The notes under the pieces are model-generated. The model was not told where the DNA came from, ran no database searches, and saw only the letters and a list, made by a program, of their open reading frames with translations. The translations under genes were made by a program, and so were the position numbers. A stretch of 64,000 nt of DNA from Lysobacter panacisoli (lineage in GTDB: Bacteria; Pseudomonadota; Gammaproteobacteria; Xanthomonadales; Xanthomonadaceae): NCBI RefSeq assembly GCF_009765165.1, contig NZ_VLNU01000001.1:1596001-1660000 (forward strand), read 5' to 3'. The number at the start of each line of letters is the position of its first letter. Positions within the stretch are counted from its first letter, which is position 1. Positions 53,808 through 62,149 of the stretch are shown here, one piece after another.

Positions 53808-56126
53808 ATGAAGGGTCTGGAAATGGGACAAGTGTCGGCTTCGGCCGCGCGCCTGAAGGTGCTGCTGCCGGTGCTGGTCGGGCTGTTCGTGCTGCTGGCC
53901 GGCTGGTTCGCCTGGAGCGGGTGGGAACTGCACCGCGACGGCGCGCGCCGCGTGTCCGTCACGCAGGCGCGCGACGAGGCGGTCGATGCCGCGCGTCTGG
54001 CGCTGTCGTCGGAGCAGAAGCAGTTGACCGCCCGCCTGGCGACGCCGGCCGTGCAGAACGCCATCGCCGCCGGCGATCTGGCGACCGCATCGCAGGCACT
54101 CGCCAAGGACTGGAAGGGCGCCGCCGACGTGACGGTGCTGCCGCTGGACCTGTCCGCGGAATACGCCTCGCTGCCCAAGAGCGGCTATGGCCGCATGGGT
54201 GTGATCGAGGCGGCGATCGAGGCGGGCAAGCCGGTCGCCGGACTGGTGCGCCACGGCAGCGGCCCGCAGCTCGCGATGGCCGCGCCGGTGCTGAGCGGTA
54301 CCCAGCCGGTCGCCGTTGCCTACGCGCGCCTGCCGCTGAAGAAGGTCAGTGGCGGCCTCGAAGATGCGTCGGTCGGTGATGACACCTACCTGGCCCTGCG
54401 CCAGGGCGGCTACAGCGCCGTGGAGCGCGGCGACAAGCAGCTGGCCGGCGGTGCCGAGGCGTTGGCGGAGAAGATTCCGGGCAGTGACCTGCGCGTGGCT
54501 GCGGCGGTGCCGGACGTGGCCGGCGGCCCGTTCGGGCTGGACGCACTGGCCTGCTTCATCGCGGCGGCGGTCATGCTGCTGCTGGCCTTCCTGACCTGGC
54601 GCGCACCTCATATCAAATTGCGGCGCAAGGCCGCCGAAGCCGACGAGGAAGGTCCGGTTCAGACGCTGGCGGAGAGCATGGAGGCCAGTCCCCCGACGCC
54701 GAAGCCCACGCCCGTGACCCCGCCCAAGCCCGCCAGCCCGTCCCGTCCGGTCGCCATCGACCGCGGCATCTTCCGCGCCTACGACATCCGTGGCGTGGTC
54801 GGGCAGACGCTGGATGCCGGCGTGGCCGAGCTGATCGGCCAGTCCGTCGGCTCGCTGATGCACGAGAAGGGCCTGACCGACATCGTGGTCGGCCGTGACG
54901 GCCGCCTGTCCGGCCCGACCCTGGTCGAAGGTCTGATCTCCGGCCTGCGCAAGGCCGGCCGCAACGTCATCGATATCGGCCTGGCGCCGACGCCGGTGGT
55001 GTACTTCGGCGCCTACCACCTGCGCGCCGGCTCGTGCGTGTCGGTCACCGGCAGCCACAACCCGCCGGACTACAACGGCTTCAAGATCGTGGTTGGCGGC
55101 GAGACCCTGTCCGGCGACGCCATCGTCGACCTGTACGCCCGCATCGCCGACGATCGCCTGCAACTGGCCGACCTGGGTTCGCTGGTCCAGCGCGACATCT
55201 CCGAGGACTACGTCCAGCGCATCGCCTCCGACGTGCAGATCGACCGCCCGCTGCGGGTGGTGGTCGACGCCGGCAACGGCGTGGCGGGCGACATCGGTCC
55301 GCGCGTGCTCAGCGCGATCGGCGCCGAGGTCACGCCGCTGTATTGCGACATCGACGGCACCTTCCCGAACCACCATCCGGACCCGAGCGAGCCGCACAAC
55401 CTCACCGACCTCATCAAGATGGTGCAGCGCCTGGAAGCGGACCTGGGCATCGCCTTCGATGGCGACGGCGACCGCCTGGGCGTGGTCACGCGCGATGGCG
55501 AGAACATCTTCCCCGACCGCCTGCTGATGCTGTTCGCCGCCGACGTGCTCGAACGCAACCCGGGTGCGGTGATCCTGTACGACGTGAAGTGCACCGGTCG
55601 CCTGCCTGGCCAGATCCTGCGCCACGGCGGCAGCCCGCTGATGTGGAAGACGGGTCACTCGCTGATCAAGGCCAAGATGCGCGAGACCGACGCGGAACTG
55701 GCCGGCGAGATGAGCGGCCACTTCTTCTTCAAGGAGCGCTGGTACGGCTTCGACGACGGCATCTACGCCGCCGCGCGCCTGCTGGAAATCCTCGCCGCGC
55801 AGCCGCGCTCGCCGTCGGAAACGCTGGCTGCGCTGCCCAACGGCGTGTCCACGCCGGAGATCAAGGTCGACGCGCCCGATGGCGACCCGCACACCTTCGT
55901 CGAGCGCTTCCGCAACGAGGCGCAGTTCGAAGGCGCGCGCCTGTCGACCATCGACGGCCTGCGCGTGGATTACGCGGACGGCTGGGGCCTGGTGCGCGCG
56001 TCCAACACCACGCCGGTGCTGGTCATGCGCTTCGATGCCGATTCGCCCGAGGCGCTGGCGCGGATCAAGAACGACTTCCGCACCCAGCTGCTCGCGCTGA
56101 AGCCGGACCTCACGCTGCCGTTCTGA
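53808..56126 (+). CDS. algC: Phosphomannomutase/phosphoglucomutase with N-terminal membrane module
   Basis: A 772-residue protein. Residues about 330-772 are a complete alpha-D-phosphohexomutase: the phosphoserine Ser416 in TGSHNPPDYNG, the metal loop DGDGDR at 551-556, the sugar loop GEMSGHFFF and the phosphate loop RASNTTP. The first 310 residues add a membrane helix (17-35), a periplasmic segment, a second helix (about 244-263) and a Pro-rich linker. Such enzymes supply mannose-1-P and glucose-1-P for LPS and exopolysaccharide. It follows dut by 13 bp with an AAGGGGA ribosome site. Confidence 0.92.
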   Translation: MKGLEMGQVSASAARLKVLLPVLVGLFVLLAGWFAWSGWELHRDGARRVSVTQARDEAVDAARLALSSEQKQLTARLATPAVQNAIAAGDLATASQALAKDWKGAADVTVLPLDLSAEYASLPKSGYGRMGVIEAAIEAGKPVAGLVRHGSGPQLAMAAPVLSGTQPVAVAYARLPLKKVSGGLEDASVGDDTYLALRQGGYSAVERGDKQLAGGAEALAEKIPGSDLRVAAAVPDVAGGPFGLDALACFIAAAVMLLLAFLTWRAPHIKLRRKAAEADEEGPVQTLAESMEASPPTPKPTPVTPPKPASPSRPVAIDRGIFRAYDIRGVVGQTLDAGVAELIGQSVGSLMHEKGLTDIVVGRDGRLSGPTLVEGLISGLRKAGRNVIDIGLAPTPVVYFGAYHLRAGSCVSVTGSHNPPDYNGFKIVVGGETLSGDAIVDLYARIADDRLQLADLGSLVQRDISEDYVQRIASDVQIDRPLRVVVDAGNGVAGDIGPRVLSAIGAEVTPLYCDIDGTFPNHHPDPSEPHNLTDLIKMVQRLEADLGIAFDGDGDRLGVVTRDGENIFPDRLLMLFAADVLERNPGAVILYDVKCTGRLPGQILRHGGSPLMWKTGHSLIKAKMRETDAELAGEMSGHFFFKERWYGFDDGIYAAARLLEILAAQPRSPSETLAALPNGVSTPEIKVDAPDGDPHTFVERFRNEAQFEGARLSTIDGLRVDYADGWGLVRASNTTPVLVMRFDADSPEALARIKNDFRTQLLALKPDLTLPF

Positions 56127-56140
56127 CGCGCAGCGACCGG

Positions 56141-56169
56141 GGCGCGCCGTGCGAATGGCATGGCGCGCC
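56141..56169 (+). terminator. Terminator-like hairpin after algC
   Basis: GGCGCGCCGTGC (56141-56152) and GCATGGCGCGCC (56158-56169) pair over 12 positions with one G-T pair and loop GAATG. The following TCGCGTGTTTG is weakly T-rich. The 189-bp gap holds nothing else clear. Confidence 0.6.
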
Positions 56170-56315
56170 TCGCGTGTTTGATCGAAGGAATCGCAGGGAC
56201 GGCGGGTGACGATGCCCGCTGTGTCGATTCCGGGAGTTCGTCATCCCCACGTGCGATGCGTGGGCAAGCATGGCGGCGAGTCGCCGCCCGCTTCAGGCGA
56301 TCCGATCGGCTCGGA

Positions 56316-56975
56316 TCAGCCGCCGTCGGCGGGCTTCTTCAGCGCGTTGTAGCGCTCCAGCGCAGCCGCCAGTGCCTCGTCGATCTGCTCGCGCTCGGCC
56401 AGCTGCTGGACCAGCATTTCCTGCTGGCGCAGGAGCAGCTCGTGCTGGGTGCTGACCTTCTCGCGCTGGGCCTTGGCGACGACCTTGCCTTCCAGCTCGC
56501 TTTCGCCCGCGCGGCGCAGCAGGCTGATCAGGCTCTGGCGGCGGCCTTCGACGCCAAGGCGCGAGGCCTTGATCGTCTCGTCCATCACCGCCTGGCGCTC
56601 GCCGAACGCGCGGCGCAGGTCTTCCTCGGTCGAATAGGACTCGGCCATCGCGCGATCGCGGCGGGCTGCAGCTTCGGCGAGCACCGCGGCTTCCTTCTTC
56701 GCCTGCGCCTGCGCCTGGGCGGCGACGAGTTCGGCGCCGGTGAGCGCGCGCCCCATCTGGCCGGTGGTCAGGCCGCTCTTGGAGTTGATCTCGGTGCGCG
56801 CGCTGTCCACGGCGTGGGCCGGGAGCGCGTCGCCGCAGACCTTCTGGCCGTTCTCTTCCCAGCAGTACAGCTTCTTCGCCTTGGCGTTGCTGCCCTTCTG
56901 CGGTTGCGCGGCCAGCGACACGCCGGCGACGGCGAACATCAGGGTGCAGGCGAGCAGCGGCAGGGACTTGTTCAT
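56316..56975 (-). CDS. Secreted coiled-coil protein (DUF4124-like N-terminus)
   Basis: A 219-residue protein with a Sec signal peptide (MNKSLPLLACTLMFAVAG, cleavage near 22). The mature start KLYCWEENGQKVCGDALP resembles the DUF4124 type, with two cysteines likely in a disulphide. It is followed by an almost entirely helical, Glu/Arg/Gln-rich region to residue 210, suggesting a long coiled coil in the periplasm. Function is unknown. It lies 83 bp upstream of pyrE's 3' end on the same strand. Confidence 0.75.
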   Translation of the reverse strand: MNKSLPLLACTLMFAVAGVSLAAQPQKGSNAKAKKLYCWEENGQKVCGDALPAHAVDSARTEINSKSGLTTGQMGRALTGAELVAAQAQAQAKKEAAVLAEAAARRDRAMAESYSTEEDLRRAFGERQAVMDETIKASRLGVEGRRQSLISLLRRAGESELEGKVVAKAQREKVSTQHELLLRQQEMLVQQLAEREQIDEALAAALERYNALKKPADGG

Positions 56976-57057
56976 GGGCGCAGTGAGCTTCGAACGTGGA
57001 CGGTATGAGGCAAGGATCATGCAAGACTCACGCCATCGCGCGCGTCCGGCGAAGGCG

Positions 57058-57720
57058 TCAGGCATTCGCCTCGCTGCCATAGGCCTGGCGATAGGCCAGC
57101 AGGCGCTCGCGCTGTCCGGACAGCTCCGCGCGATCGCCGGCGAAGGCGAGCAGGTCGCCCAGCGTCGCCACCGCGATGACCGGCAGACCGTGGTCGGCTG
57201 CGACCGTTTGTGCCGCGGAGCGTCGGGAAGTGGCAGGGTCCACGGCTTCCTGGCGGTCGAGTGCGATGACGATGCCCGCGGCGATGCCGCCGGCGTCGGC
57301 GATCAGGCCCAGCGCTTCGCGGATCGCGGTGCCGGCGGTGATCACGTCGTCGACGATCAGCACGCGGCGGCCGGCGAGCGGTGCGCCGATCAGGTTGCCG
57401 CCTTCGCCGTGGGTCTTGGCTTCCTTGCGGTTGAACGCCAGCGGCAGGTCGCGGCCACGGCGTGCGTACTCGCAGGCCAGCGCGGTCGCCAGCGGAATGC
57501 CCTTGTAGGCCGGGCCGAACAACAGGTCGAACGCGACGCCGTGGGCGTCGATCGCGTCGGCGTAGCAGCCGGCCAGGCCGGCCATCGCCGTGCCCGAATC
57601 GAACCGGCCGGCGTTGAAGAAGTAGGGGCTCTGGCGGCCGGACTTGAGGGTGAAGTCGCCGAAGCGCAGGGCGTCGGCCTGCAGGGCCAGTTGCAGGAAG
57701 CGGGAGCGGTGGTCGGTCAT
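57058..57720 (-). CDS. pyrE: Orotate phosphoribosyltransferase
   Basis: A 220-residue enzyme that couples orotate to PRPP to make OMP in pyrimidine synthesis. The PRPP-binding motif RVLIVDDVITAGTAIREA lies near residue 118. The catalytic-loop FNRKEAKTHGEGG near 98 and the SGRQSPYFFNAGRF start region are typical. The size matches E. coli PyrE (213). Its ATG overlaps the stop of the GNAT gene upstream (ATGA), so the two are co-transcribed. Confidence 0.96.
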   Translation of the reverse strand: MTDHRSRFLQLALQADALRFGDFTLKSGRQSPYFFNAGRFDSGTAMAGLAGCYADAIDAHGVAFDLLFGPAYKGIPLATALACEYARRGRDLPLAFNRKEAKTHGEGGNLIGAPLAGRRVLIVDDVITAGTAIREALGLIADAGGIAAGIVIALDRQEAVDPATSRRSAAQTVAADHGLPVIAVATLGDLLAFAGDRAELSGQRERLLAYRQAYGSEANA

Positions 57721-58253
57721 GGCGTGGCGGTCGCGGGGGCGTGAGTTCGAAGGGTGCGGAGCATGATGTGCTGCGGGCCGGCGCTGCCGCCGTTGAAGAG
57801 TTCGCCGGTGTCGACGAAGCCGCTCTTGCGATAAGCCGCGATCGCAGCCGGGTTGGCGACGTTCACGGTGAGCACCAGCAGGGCGCGGTCCGGATGGCGT
57901 CGGCGCAGGTCCTCGCAGCAGGCCGTCATGGCCTGCGCGCCGTAGCCCAACCCCTGGCGGCCGTGGTCGATCACGAATGCGCGCAGGCCCACGCTGGGCA
58001 CGCCGAGCGAACGGCCGACGACCGCGTTGGGTGCGAAATCGAGCCGGTAGAAACCCACGACTTCGTCGCCGGCCCATACCGCCATCGCCTCGCTCATCGG
58101 ATCGCGCAGGGTGTCGCCGAGGTTGAAGGCCGTCTCGCCGACGAAGCGGTACTGCTCCTGCGTCACCCGCAGCGCCCGGACCGCCTTCGCGGCGGGCTCG
58201 TCGGGATCGAGGATGGGCGCGACGCGGACGATGCGGGCGGTGACGACGGACAT
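57717..58253 (-). CDS. GNAT-family N-acetyltransferase
   Basis: A 178-residue GNAT protein. The acetyl-CoA loop is RQGLGYGAQAM near residue 100, followed by VLTVNVANPAAIAAYRKSGF, the usual beta5-alpha4 segment. The N-terminal part (QEQYRFVGETAFNLGDT) binds the unknown acceptor. It overlaps pyrE by 4 bp. It is divergent from the exonuclease gene. It may acetylate a small amine or a protein; context gives no further hint. Confidence 0.83.
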   Translation of the reverse strand: MSVVTARIVRVAPILDPDEPAAKAVRALRVTQEQYRFVGETAFNLGDTLRDPMSEAMAVWAGDEVVGFYRLDFAPNAVVGRSLGVPSVGLRAFVIDHGRQGLGYGAQAMTACCEDLRRRHPDRALLVLTVNVANPAAIAAYRKSGFVDTGELFNGGSAGPQHIMLRTLRTHAPATATP

Positions 58254-58300
58254 GCCCGCCATGATAGGCCCTGCGCCCCTTTTGCAGCGCCGCTCCGGGC

Positions 58301-58306
58301 TATGAT
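58301..58306 (+). promoter_or_regulatory. Putative -10 element of the exonuclease gene
   Basis: TATGAT lies 24 bases before the ATG at 58331; the TGGAG ribosome site (58321-58325) falls between. Confidence 0.42.
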
Positions 58307-58330
58307 CGCCCGACATTCCGTGGAGTGCGC

Positions 58331-59104
58331 ATGCGCATCATCAGCTTCAACGCCAACGGCCTGCGCTCGGCCGCCAACAAGGGGTTCTTCGACTGGTTCC
58401 GCACGCAGGACGCGGACGTCCTGTGCGTGCAGGAAACCAAGGCGCAGGAACACCAGCTGGCCGGCCCGCAGTTCCTGCCCGAGGGCTATCGCGCCTGGTT
58501 CAAGGACGCGAGCACGAAGAAGGGCTACAGCGGCGTGGCGATCTACAGCCGGCGCGAACCCGATGAAGTGCGCACCTCGATGGGCTGGTCGCCGTTCGAC
58601 GACGAAGGGCGCTACATCGAAGCGCGCTTCGGCAACCTCAGCGTCGTCTCGTTCTACATCCCGTCCGGCTCCTCGGGCGAGGAACGCCAGGGATTCAAGT
58701 TCAAGGTGATGGACTGGCTCAAGCCGCACCTGGACGAATGGCTGGCGAGCGGCCGCGATTACGTGCTGTGCGGCGACTGGAACATCGTGCGCTCGAAGCT
58801 CGACATCAAGAACTGGAGCAGCAACCAGAAGAACTCCGGTTGCCTGCCGCCCGAGCGTGACTGGCTCAACGGCCTGTGCGTGGACACCTCCGGCTGGGTC
58901 GACGCCTACCGCGCGCTGCATACCGAAGGCCAGGACTACACGTGGTGGAGCAACCGCGGCGCCGCGCGTGCGAACAACGTGGGGTGGCGCATCGACTATC
59001 AACTCGTCACGCCGTCGCTCGCGCCGAAGCTGAAGGCGTGCTCGATCCTGCGCGAGCCGCGCTTCTCGGACCATGCGCCGTTTACGGTGGACTACGCCGA
59101 ATGA
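58331..59104 (+). CDS. xthA: Exodeoxyribonuclease III (AP endonuclease family)
   Basis: A 257-residue Exo III/AP endonuclease. Metal and catalytic motifs are in order: IISFNANGLRSA at the N-terminus, CVQETKAQEHQ near residue 34, YSGVAIYSR, CGDWNIV near residue 150 and the C-terminal SDHAPFTVDY. It repairs abasic sites and 3' blocks. The ATG at 58331 follows TGGAG, and the upstream GTG would leave no room for a ribosome site. The stop overlaps the start of the permease gene by 4 bp. Confidence 0.93.
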   Translation: MRIISFNANGLRSAANKGFFDWFRTQDADVLCVQETKAQEHQLAGPQFLPEGYRAWFKDASTKKGYSGVAIYSRREPDEVRTSMGWSPFDDEGRYIEARFGNLSVVSFYIPSGSSGEERQGFKFKVMDWLKPHLDEWLASGRDYVLCGDWNIVRSKLDIKNWSSNQKNSGCLPPERDWLNGLCVDTSGWVDAYRALHTEGQDYTWWSNRGAARANNVGWRIDYQLVTPSLAPKLKACSILREPRFSDHAPFTVDYAE

Positions 59105-60432
59105 GTTCAAGCGACTGGATCCAGCGCGTGCCGATGAGCGTGCGCCCCTACCTGCAGCGAGGGCCGATCGCGGCGCTGTTCCTCGGTATCTCGTCCGGAT
59201 TTCCGTACAGCATGATCGGCGCGACGCTGACTACGCGCTTGGCGCAGGACGGGATAGACAAGAAGGCCGTCACCGCTTTCTCGCTGGCGTTCCTGGCCTA
59301 TAACCTGAAGTTCCTCTGGGCGCCGCTGGTCGATGGATTCCGCCTGCCGGTGTTGGGGCGACTGGGGCAGCGCGTGTCGTGGCTGATTCTCGCCGGCGTG
59401 CTGGTCATGGCGAGCGTCATCTGGCTCGGCATGCTCGATCCAAGCGCCAGCCTTACCCAAGTGGCGATGGCCGCAGTCGCCGTCGGCATCGCCGGTGCGA
59501 CATATGACATCGTCATCGACGCGTATCGAATCGAAACGCTGCGCCCCGAGCAGCTCGGCGTGGGCTCGGGCATGTCGCAGTACGGCTGGCGCCTGGGCGC
59601 GGTGATCGCCGGTTCTCTGGCGCTGTACGTGGCGGCGCGAGGTGGTTGGGGTTTGGCGTATCTGCTGTGCGCCGGCTTGGCCTTGCCCGCGTTGCTGGTC
59701 GGTCTGGTGCTCGGCGAACCGAAGCGCCACATCGTGGTGAGCGAGCACCGCGGATGGCGTCAGGCGTGGCACGCGACGATTGGCCCGCTCAGCGAGTTCC
59801 TTCGTCGCCGTGGCGCATTCCTCGTTCTCCTGTTCGTGCTGCTGCACAAGATCGGCGATACGCTGGCCAACCTTACCCTGCGCTTGTTGTTGAACGATCT
59901 GGGTTTCAGCAACGACGAGATCGCGACTTGGGACGTAGGCTTGGGCTTCTTCGCGATGCTGATCGGCATCTTCGTCGGTGGCGCGCTATACGCCCGCATC
60001 GGGCTCAAGCGGTCGGTGCTGATCTCGCTGGTGATGATGGGCGCGTCGAATCTCAGCTTCGCGTGGCTTGCGGCGCACGGACATTCCAACGCGCTGCTGG
60101 CGTTCACCATCGGCTTCGAGAACTTCGCCAGCGGCATCGGCGGCGTGGTGGTGGTGGCCTATCTGTCGGCGCTGTGCAATCTGGCGTACACCGCAACGCA
60201 GTACGCATTGCTCTCGGCGGCGGCGAGCGTCGTGGGTCGCCTGCTGACCGGCACCACCGCTGGCGCGCTCATCGAACAGCTCGGTTACGTGCAGTTCTAC
60301 CTGCTGACCACACTCGCGGCCCTCCCCGGGATACTGCTGTACGTGTTCATGTTGCGCCGGGGCATGATCGACCAATCCTTGGGGAGCGCGGGCACGTCCA
60401 GTCCTGAACGATCGGAGGGCGCGGGAGCCTGA
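59101..60432 (+). CDS. AmpG-like major facilitator permease
   Basis: A 443-residue polytopic protein with about 12 membrane helices. The N-terminal wording LFLGISSGFPYSMIGATLTTRLAQDGI is typical of AmpG, the anhydromuropeptide importer of peptidoglycan recycling. The DIVIDAYRIE motif of helix 4-5 and the HKIGDTLANL motif near residue 250 are retained. AnmK, another recycling enzyme, is encoded 0.6 kb away on the opposite strand. It overlaps the upstream exonuclease gene by 4 bp and the small gene downstream by 1 bp. Confidence 0.87.
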   Translation: MSSSDWIQRVPMSVRPYLQRGPIAALFLGISSGFPYSMIGATLTTRLAQDGIDKKAVTAFSLAFLAYNLKFLWAPLVDGFRLPVLGRLGQRVSWLILAGVLVMASVIWLGMLDPSASLTQVAMAAVAVGIAGATYDIVIDAYRIETLRPEQLGVGSGMSQYGWRLGAVIAGSLALYVAARGGWGLAYLLCAGLALPALLVGLVLGEPKRHIVVSEHRGWRQAWHATIGPLSEFLRRRGAFLVLLFVLLHKIGDTLANLTLRLLLNDLGFSNDEIATWDVGLGFFAMLIGIFVGGALYARIGLKRSVLISLVMMGASNLSFAWLAAHGHSNALLAFTIGFENFASGIGGVVVVAYLSALCNLAYTATQYALLSAAASVVGRLLTGTTAGALIEQLGYVQFYLLTTLAALPGILLYVFMLRRGMIDQSLGSAGTSSPERSEGAGA

Positions 60433-60599
60433 TGGCCGATCGGAGCGCCCGCAATCGGAAATCGCCCGCAGTTTTTTCCGGGACCGATTCGCTATTCTTC
60501 GCGGGAACGGCCCTGATCGGCGTACCTGCCTTGCTCCTGTGCCTGATCCTGGCCGTGCGCCGACCCGGTGCGCGCCTCACCGCGCCTGTTGCGCAATGA
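60432..60599 (+). CDS. Possible 55-residue single-span membrane protein
   Basis: An ATG at 60432 shares its A with the stop codon of the permease gene (TGATG), a common signal for coupled translation. The 55-residue product has a basic, polar start and one hydrophobic helix (about residues 21-42, FFAGTALIGVPALLLCLILA), then a basic RRPGAR tail. No family is recognised. It could be a chance frame in intergenic DNA, since a promoter for the next gene may also lie here. Confidence 0.45.
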   Translation: MADRSARNRKSPAVFSGTDSLFFAGTALIGVPALLLCLILAVRRPGARLTAPVAQ

Positions 60600-60635
60600 C
60601 CAAGTGCCCCCGTGCTTGATCAAGGGAACGACCGT

Positions 60636-60971
60636 ATGACCGACATCATCCTGCACGACATCGACCCGCTGCTGCTGGATCGCATCAAGCGCATCGCCGC
60701 GACGCGCAGCTGGCCGCTGCAGGAAGCCTTGATGCACCTGCTCGAGCACGGCCTGTTCGCGTGCGAGGCCGAGATGGCCGCGCGCTTCAGCGAGACCGAC
60801 GCGAGTGCGCTGCAGGCGGCGATCAACGCGCTGGAAGGCATCCCCAGCGATCCGGGTTTCTCGCTGATCGGCCGCATGGACCGGCCGGGGGACGTGCAGG
60901 CGCAGACGCTCGAATCGAGCGGCCTGACCGACGTCGACCGCGACCTCATGGCCTACGCGCAGAAGAGCTGA
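60636..60971 (+). CDS. Small protein, ribbon-helix-helix-like N-terminus
   Basis: A 111-residue protein. The first 45 residues (TDIILHDIDPLLLDRIKRIA, then a helix LQEALMHLLEHGLF) resemble the beta-alpha-alpha pattern of ribbon-helix-helix DNA-binding domains. The remainder is acidic and helical. It could regulate its own or a neighbouring gene, but no operator is evident. An AAGGGA ribosome site precedes the ATG at 60636. It converges with anmK, 7 bp apart. The family is not recognised. Confidence 0.7.
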   Translation: MTDIILHDIDPLLLDRIKRIAATRSWPLQEALMHLLEHGLFACEAEMAARFSETDASALQAAINALEGIPSDPGFSLIGRMDRPGDVQAQTLESSGLTDVDRDLMAYAQKS

Positions 60972-60978
60972 GTGCGGC

Positions 60979-62142
60979 TCAGGCCGCGGGATACACCGCG
61001 CCCAGGACACGCGGGCCGACCGCACCGCTGACGCTGGGAAGATTGCCGGGCAGGCCGGCCAGGGTCTGCCGCGCCAGCCACGCGAAACCCATCGCTTCGA
61101 CGAAATCCGGGTCCACGCCGTGGCGCGCGGTCGATTCCACGATCACGCCCGGCAACTGCGCGCCGATGCGTTCGAGCAGGCGCGGGTTGTGCACGCCGCC
61201 GCCACACGCCAGCACGCGCCGCGTGTGCGGCTGCTGTGCGCGCAGGGCATCGGCGATGGTGATCGCGCTCAGCTCCAGCAGCGTGGCCTGCACGTCGGCG
61301 GGCGATTCGTTACCGGCCAGACGGCGTTCGACCCAGGCCAGGTGGAACTGCTCGCGCCCGGTGCTCTTGGGCGGCGGCAGCATGAACCACGGCTCGTCCA
61401 GCAGGCGCGCTAGCAGGTCGGCGTCGAGTAGGCCCTGCGCGGCGAACGCACCGCCGGCGTCGTAGGCGCGACCGGTGTGACGCAGGCACCACGCATCGAG
61501 CAGGCAGTTGGCCGGGCCGGTGTCGAAGCCGCGCACCGCGCCTTGCGCCGGCAGCAGGGTGAAGTTGGCGATGCCGCCCAGGTTGAGCACGGCCCGGTCT
61601 TCGTCCGCCGCGTGCAGCAGGGCCGCGTGCAGCCCCGGCAGCAGCGGCGCGCCGTGCCCGCCCGCGGCGACGTCGCGACGACGGAAGTCGGCGACCGTGG
61701 CGATGCCGGTGCGTTCGGCGATGAGGTTGCCGTCGCCGAGCTGCCAGGTGAAAGGATGGCGGCCGTCGAAACGTGCGCCTTCGGGGCGATGGCGCACGGT
61801 CTGCCCATGCGAGCCGATCGCCCGGACGTCGGCGGGATTCGTGCCGGATTCGCGCAGCAATTCGACCGCGGCCGCCGCGAATGCCTCGGCGATCTGCACG
61901 TCGAACGTGGCGAGCTCGTCCAGCGACTGTGCTTCGCCGCCCTGGCCGAGGGCGACCAGTCGCTCGCGCAGGCCTTCGTCCCACGCGTAGGTGCGGCCCA
62001 GCACCAGCTCGACGTGGTCGTGGTCGTTGCGAGTGAAGCGCACCAGCGCGGCATCGATGCCGTCGGCGCTGGTGCCGGAGATCAGGCCGACGAAGAGTCC
62101 ATCGAACGGGCCGCGTGCGGGCCCGGTCGTGAAGGCCGGCAT
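60979..62142 (-). CDS. anmK: Anhydro-N-acetylmuramic acid kinase
   Basis: A 387-residue kinase that opens and phosphorylates 1,6-anhydroMurNAc from peptidoglycan turnover. The N-terminal [19 protein letters not shown] binds ATP phosphate. The catalytic Asp region is [14 protein letters not shown], and [20 protein letters not shown] and [10 protein letters not shown] follow. The size matches E. coli AnmK (369). It starts at 62142, 7 bp after the M23 endopeptidase gene, so hydrolase and kinase probably share a transcript. Confidence 0.95.
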   Translation of the reverse strand: MPAFTTGPARGPFDGLFVGLISGTSADGIDAALVRFTRNDHDHVELVLGRTYAWDEGLRERLVALGQGGEAQSLDELATFDVQIAEAFAAAAVELLRESGTNPADVRAIGSHGQTVRHRPEGARFDGRHPFTWQLGDGNLIAERTGIATVADFRRRDVAAGGHGAPLLPGLHAALLHAADEDRAVLNLGGIANFTLLPAQGAVRGFDTGPANCLLDAWCLRHTGRAYDAGGAFAAQGLLDADLLARLLDEPWFMLPPPKSTGREQFHLAWVERRLAGNESPADVQATLLELSAITIADALRAQQPHTRRVLACGGGVHNPRLLERIGAQLPGVIVESTARHGVDPDFVEAMGFAWLARQTLAGLPGNLPSVSGAVGPRVLGAVYPAA

Positions 62143-62149
62143 GTCGGGC

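Noticed and set aside
56127..56315. A small RNA or gene after algC
   Set aside because: Only the terminator-like hairpin is visible and no open frame with a ribosome site is present.
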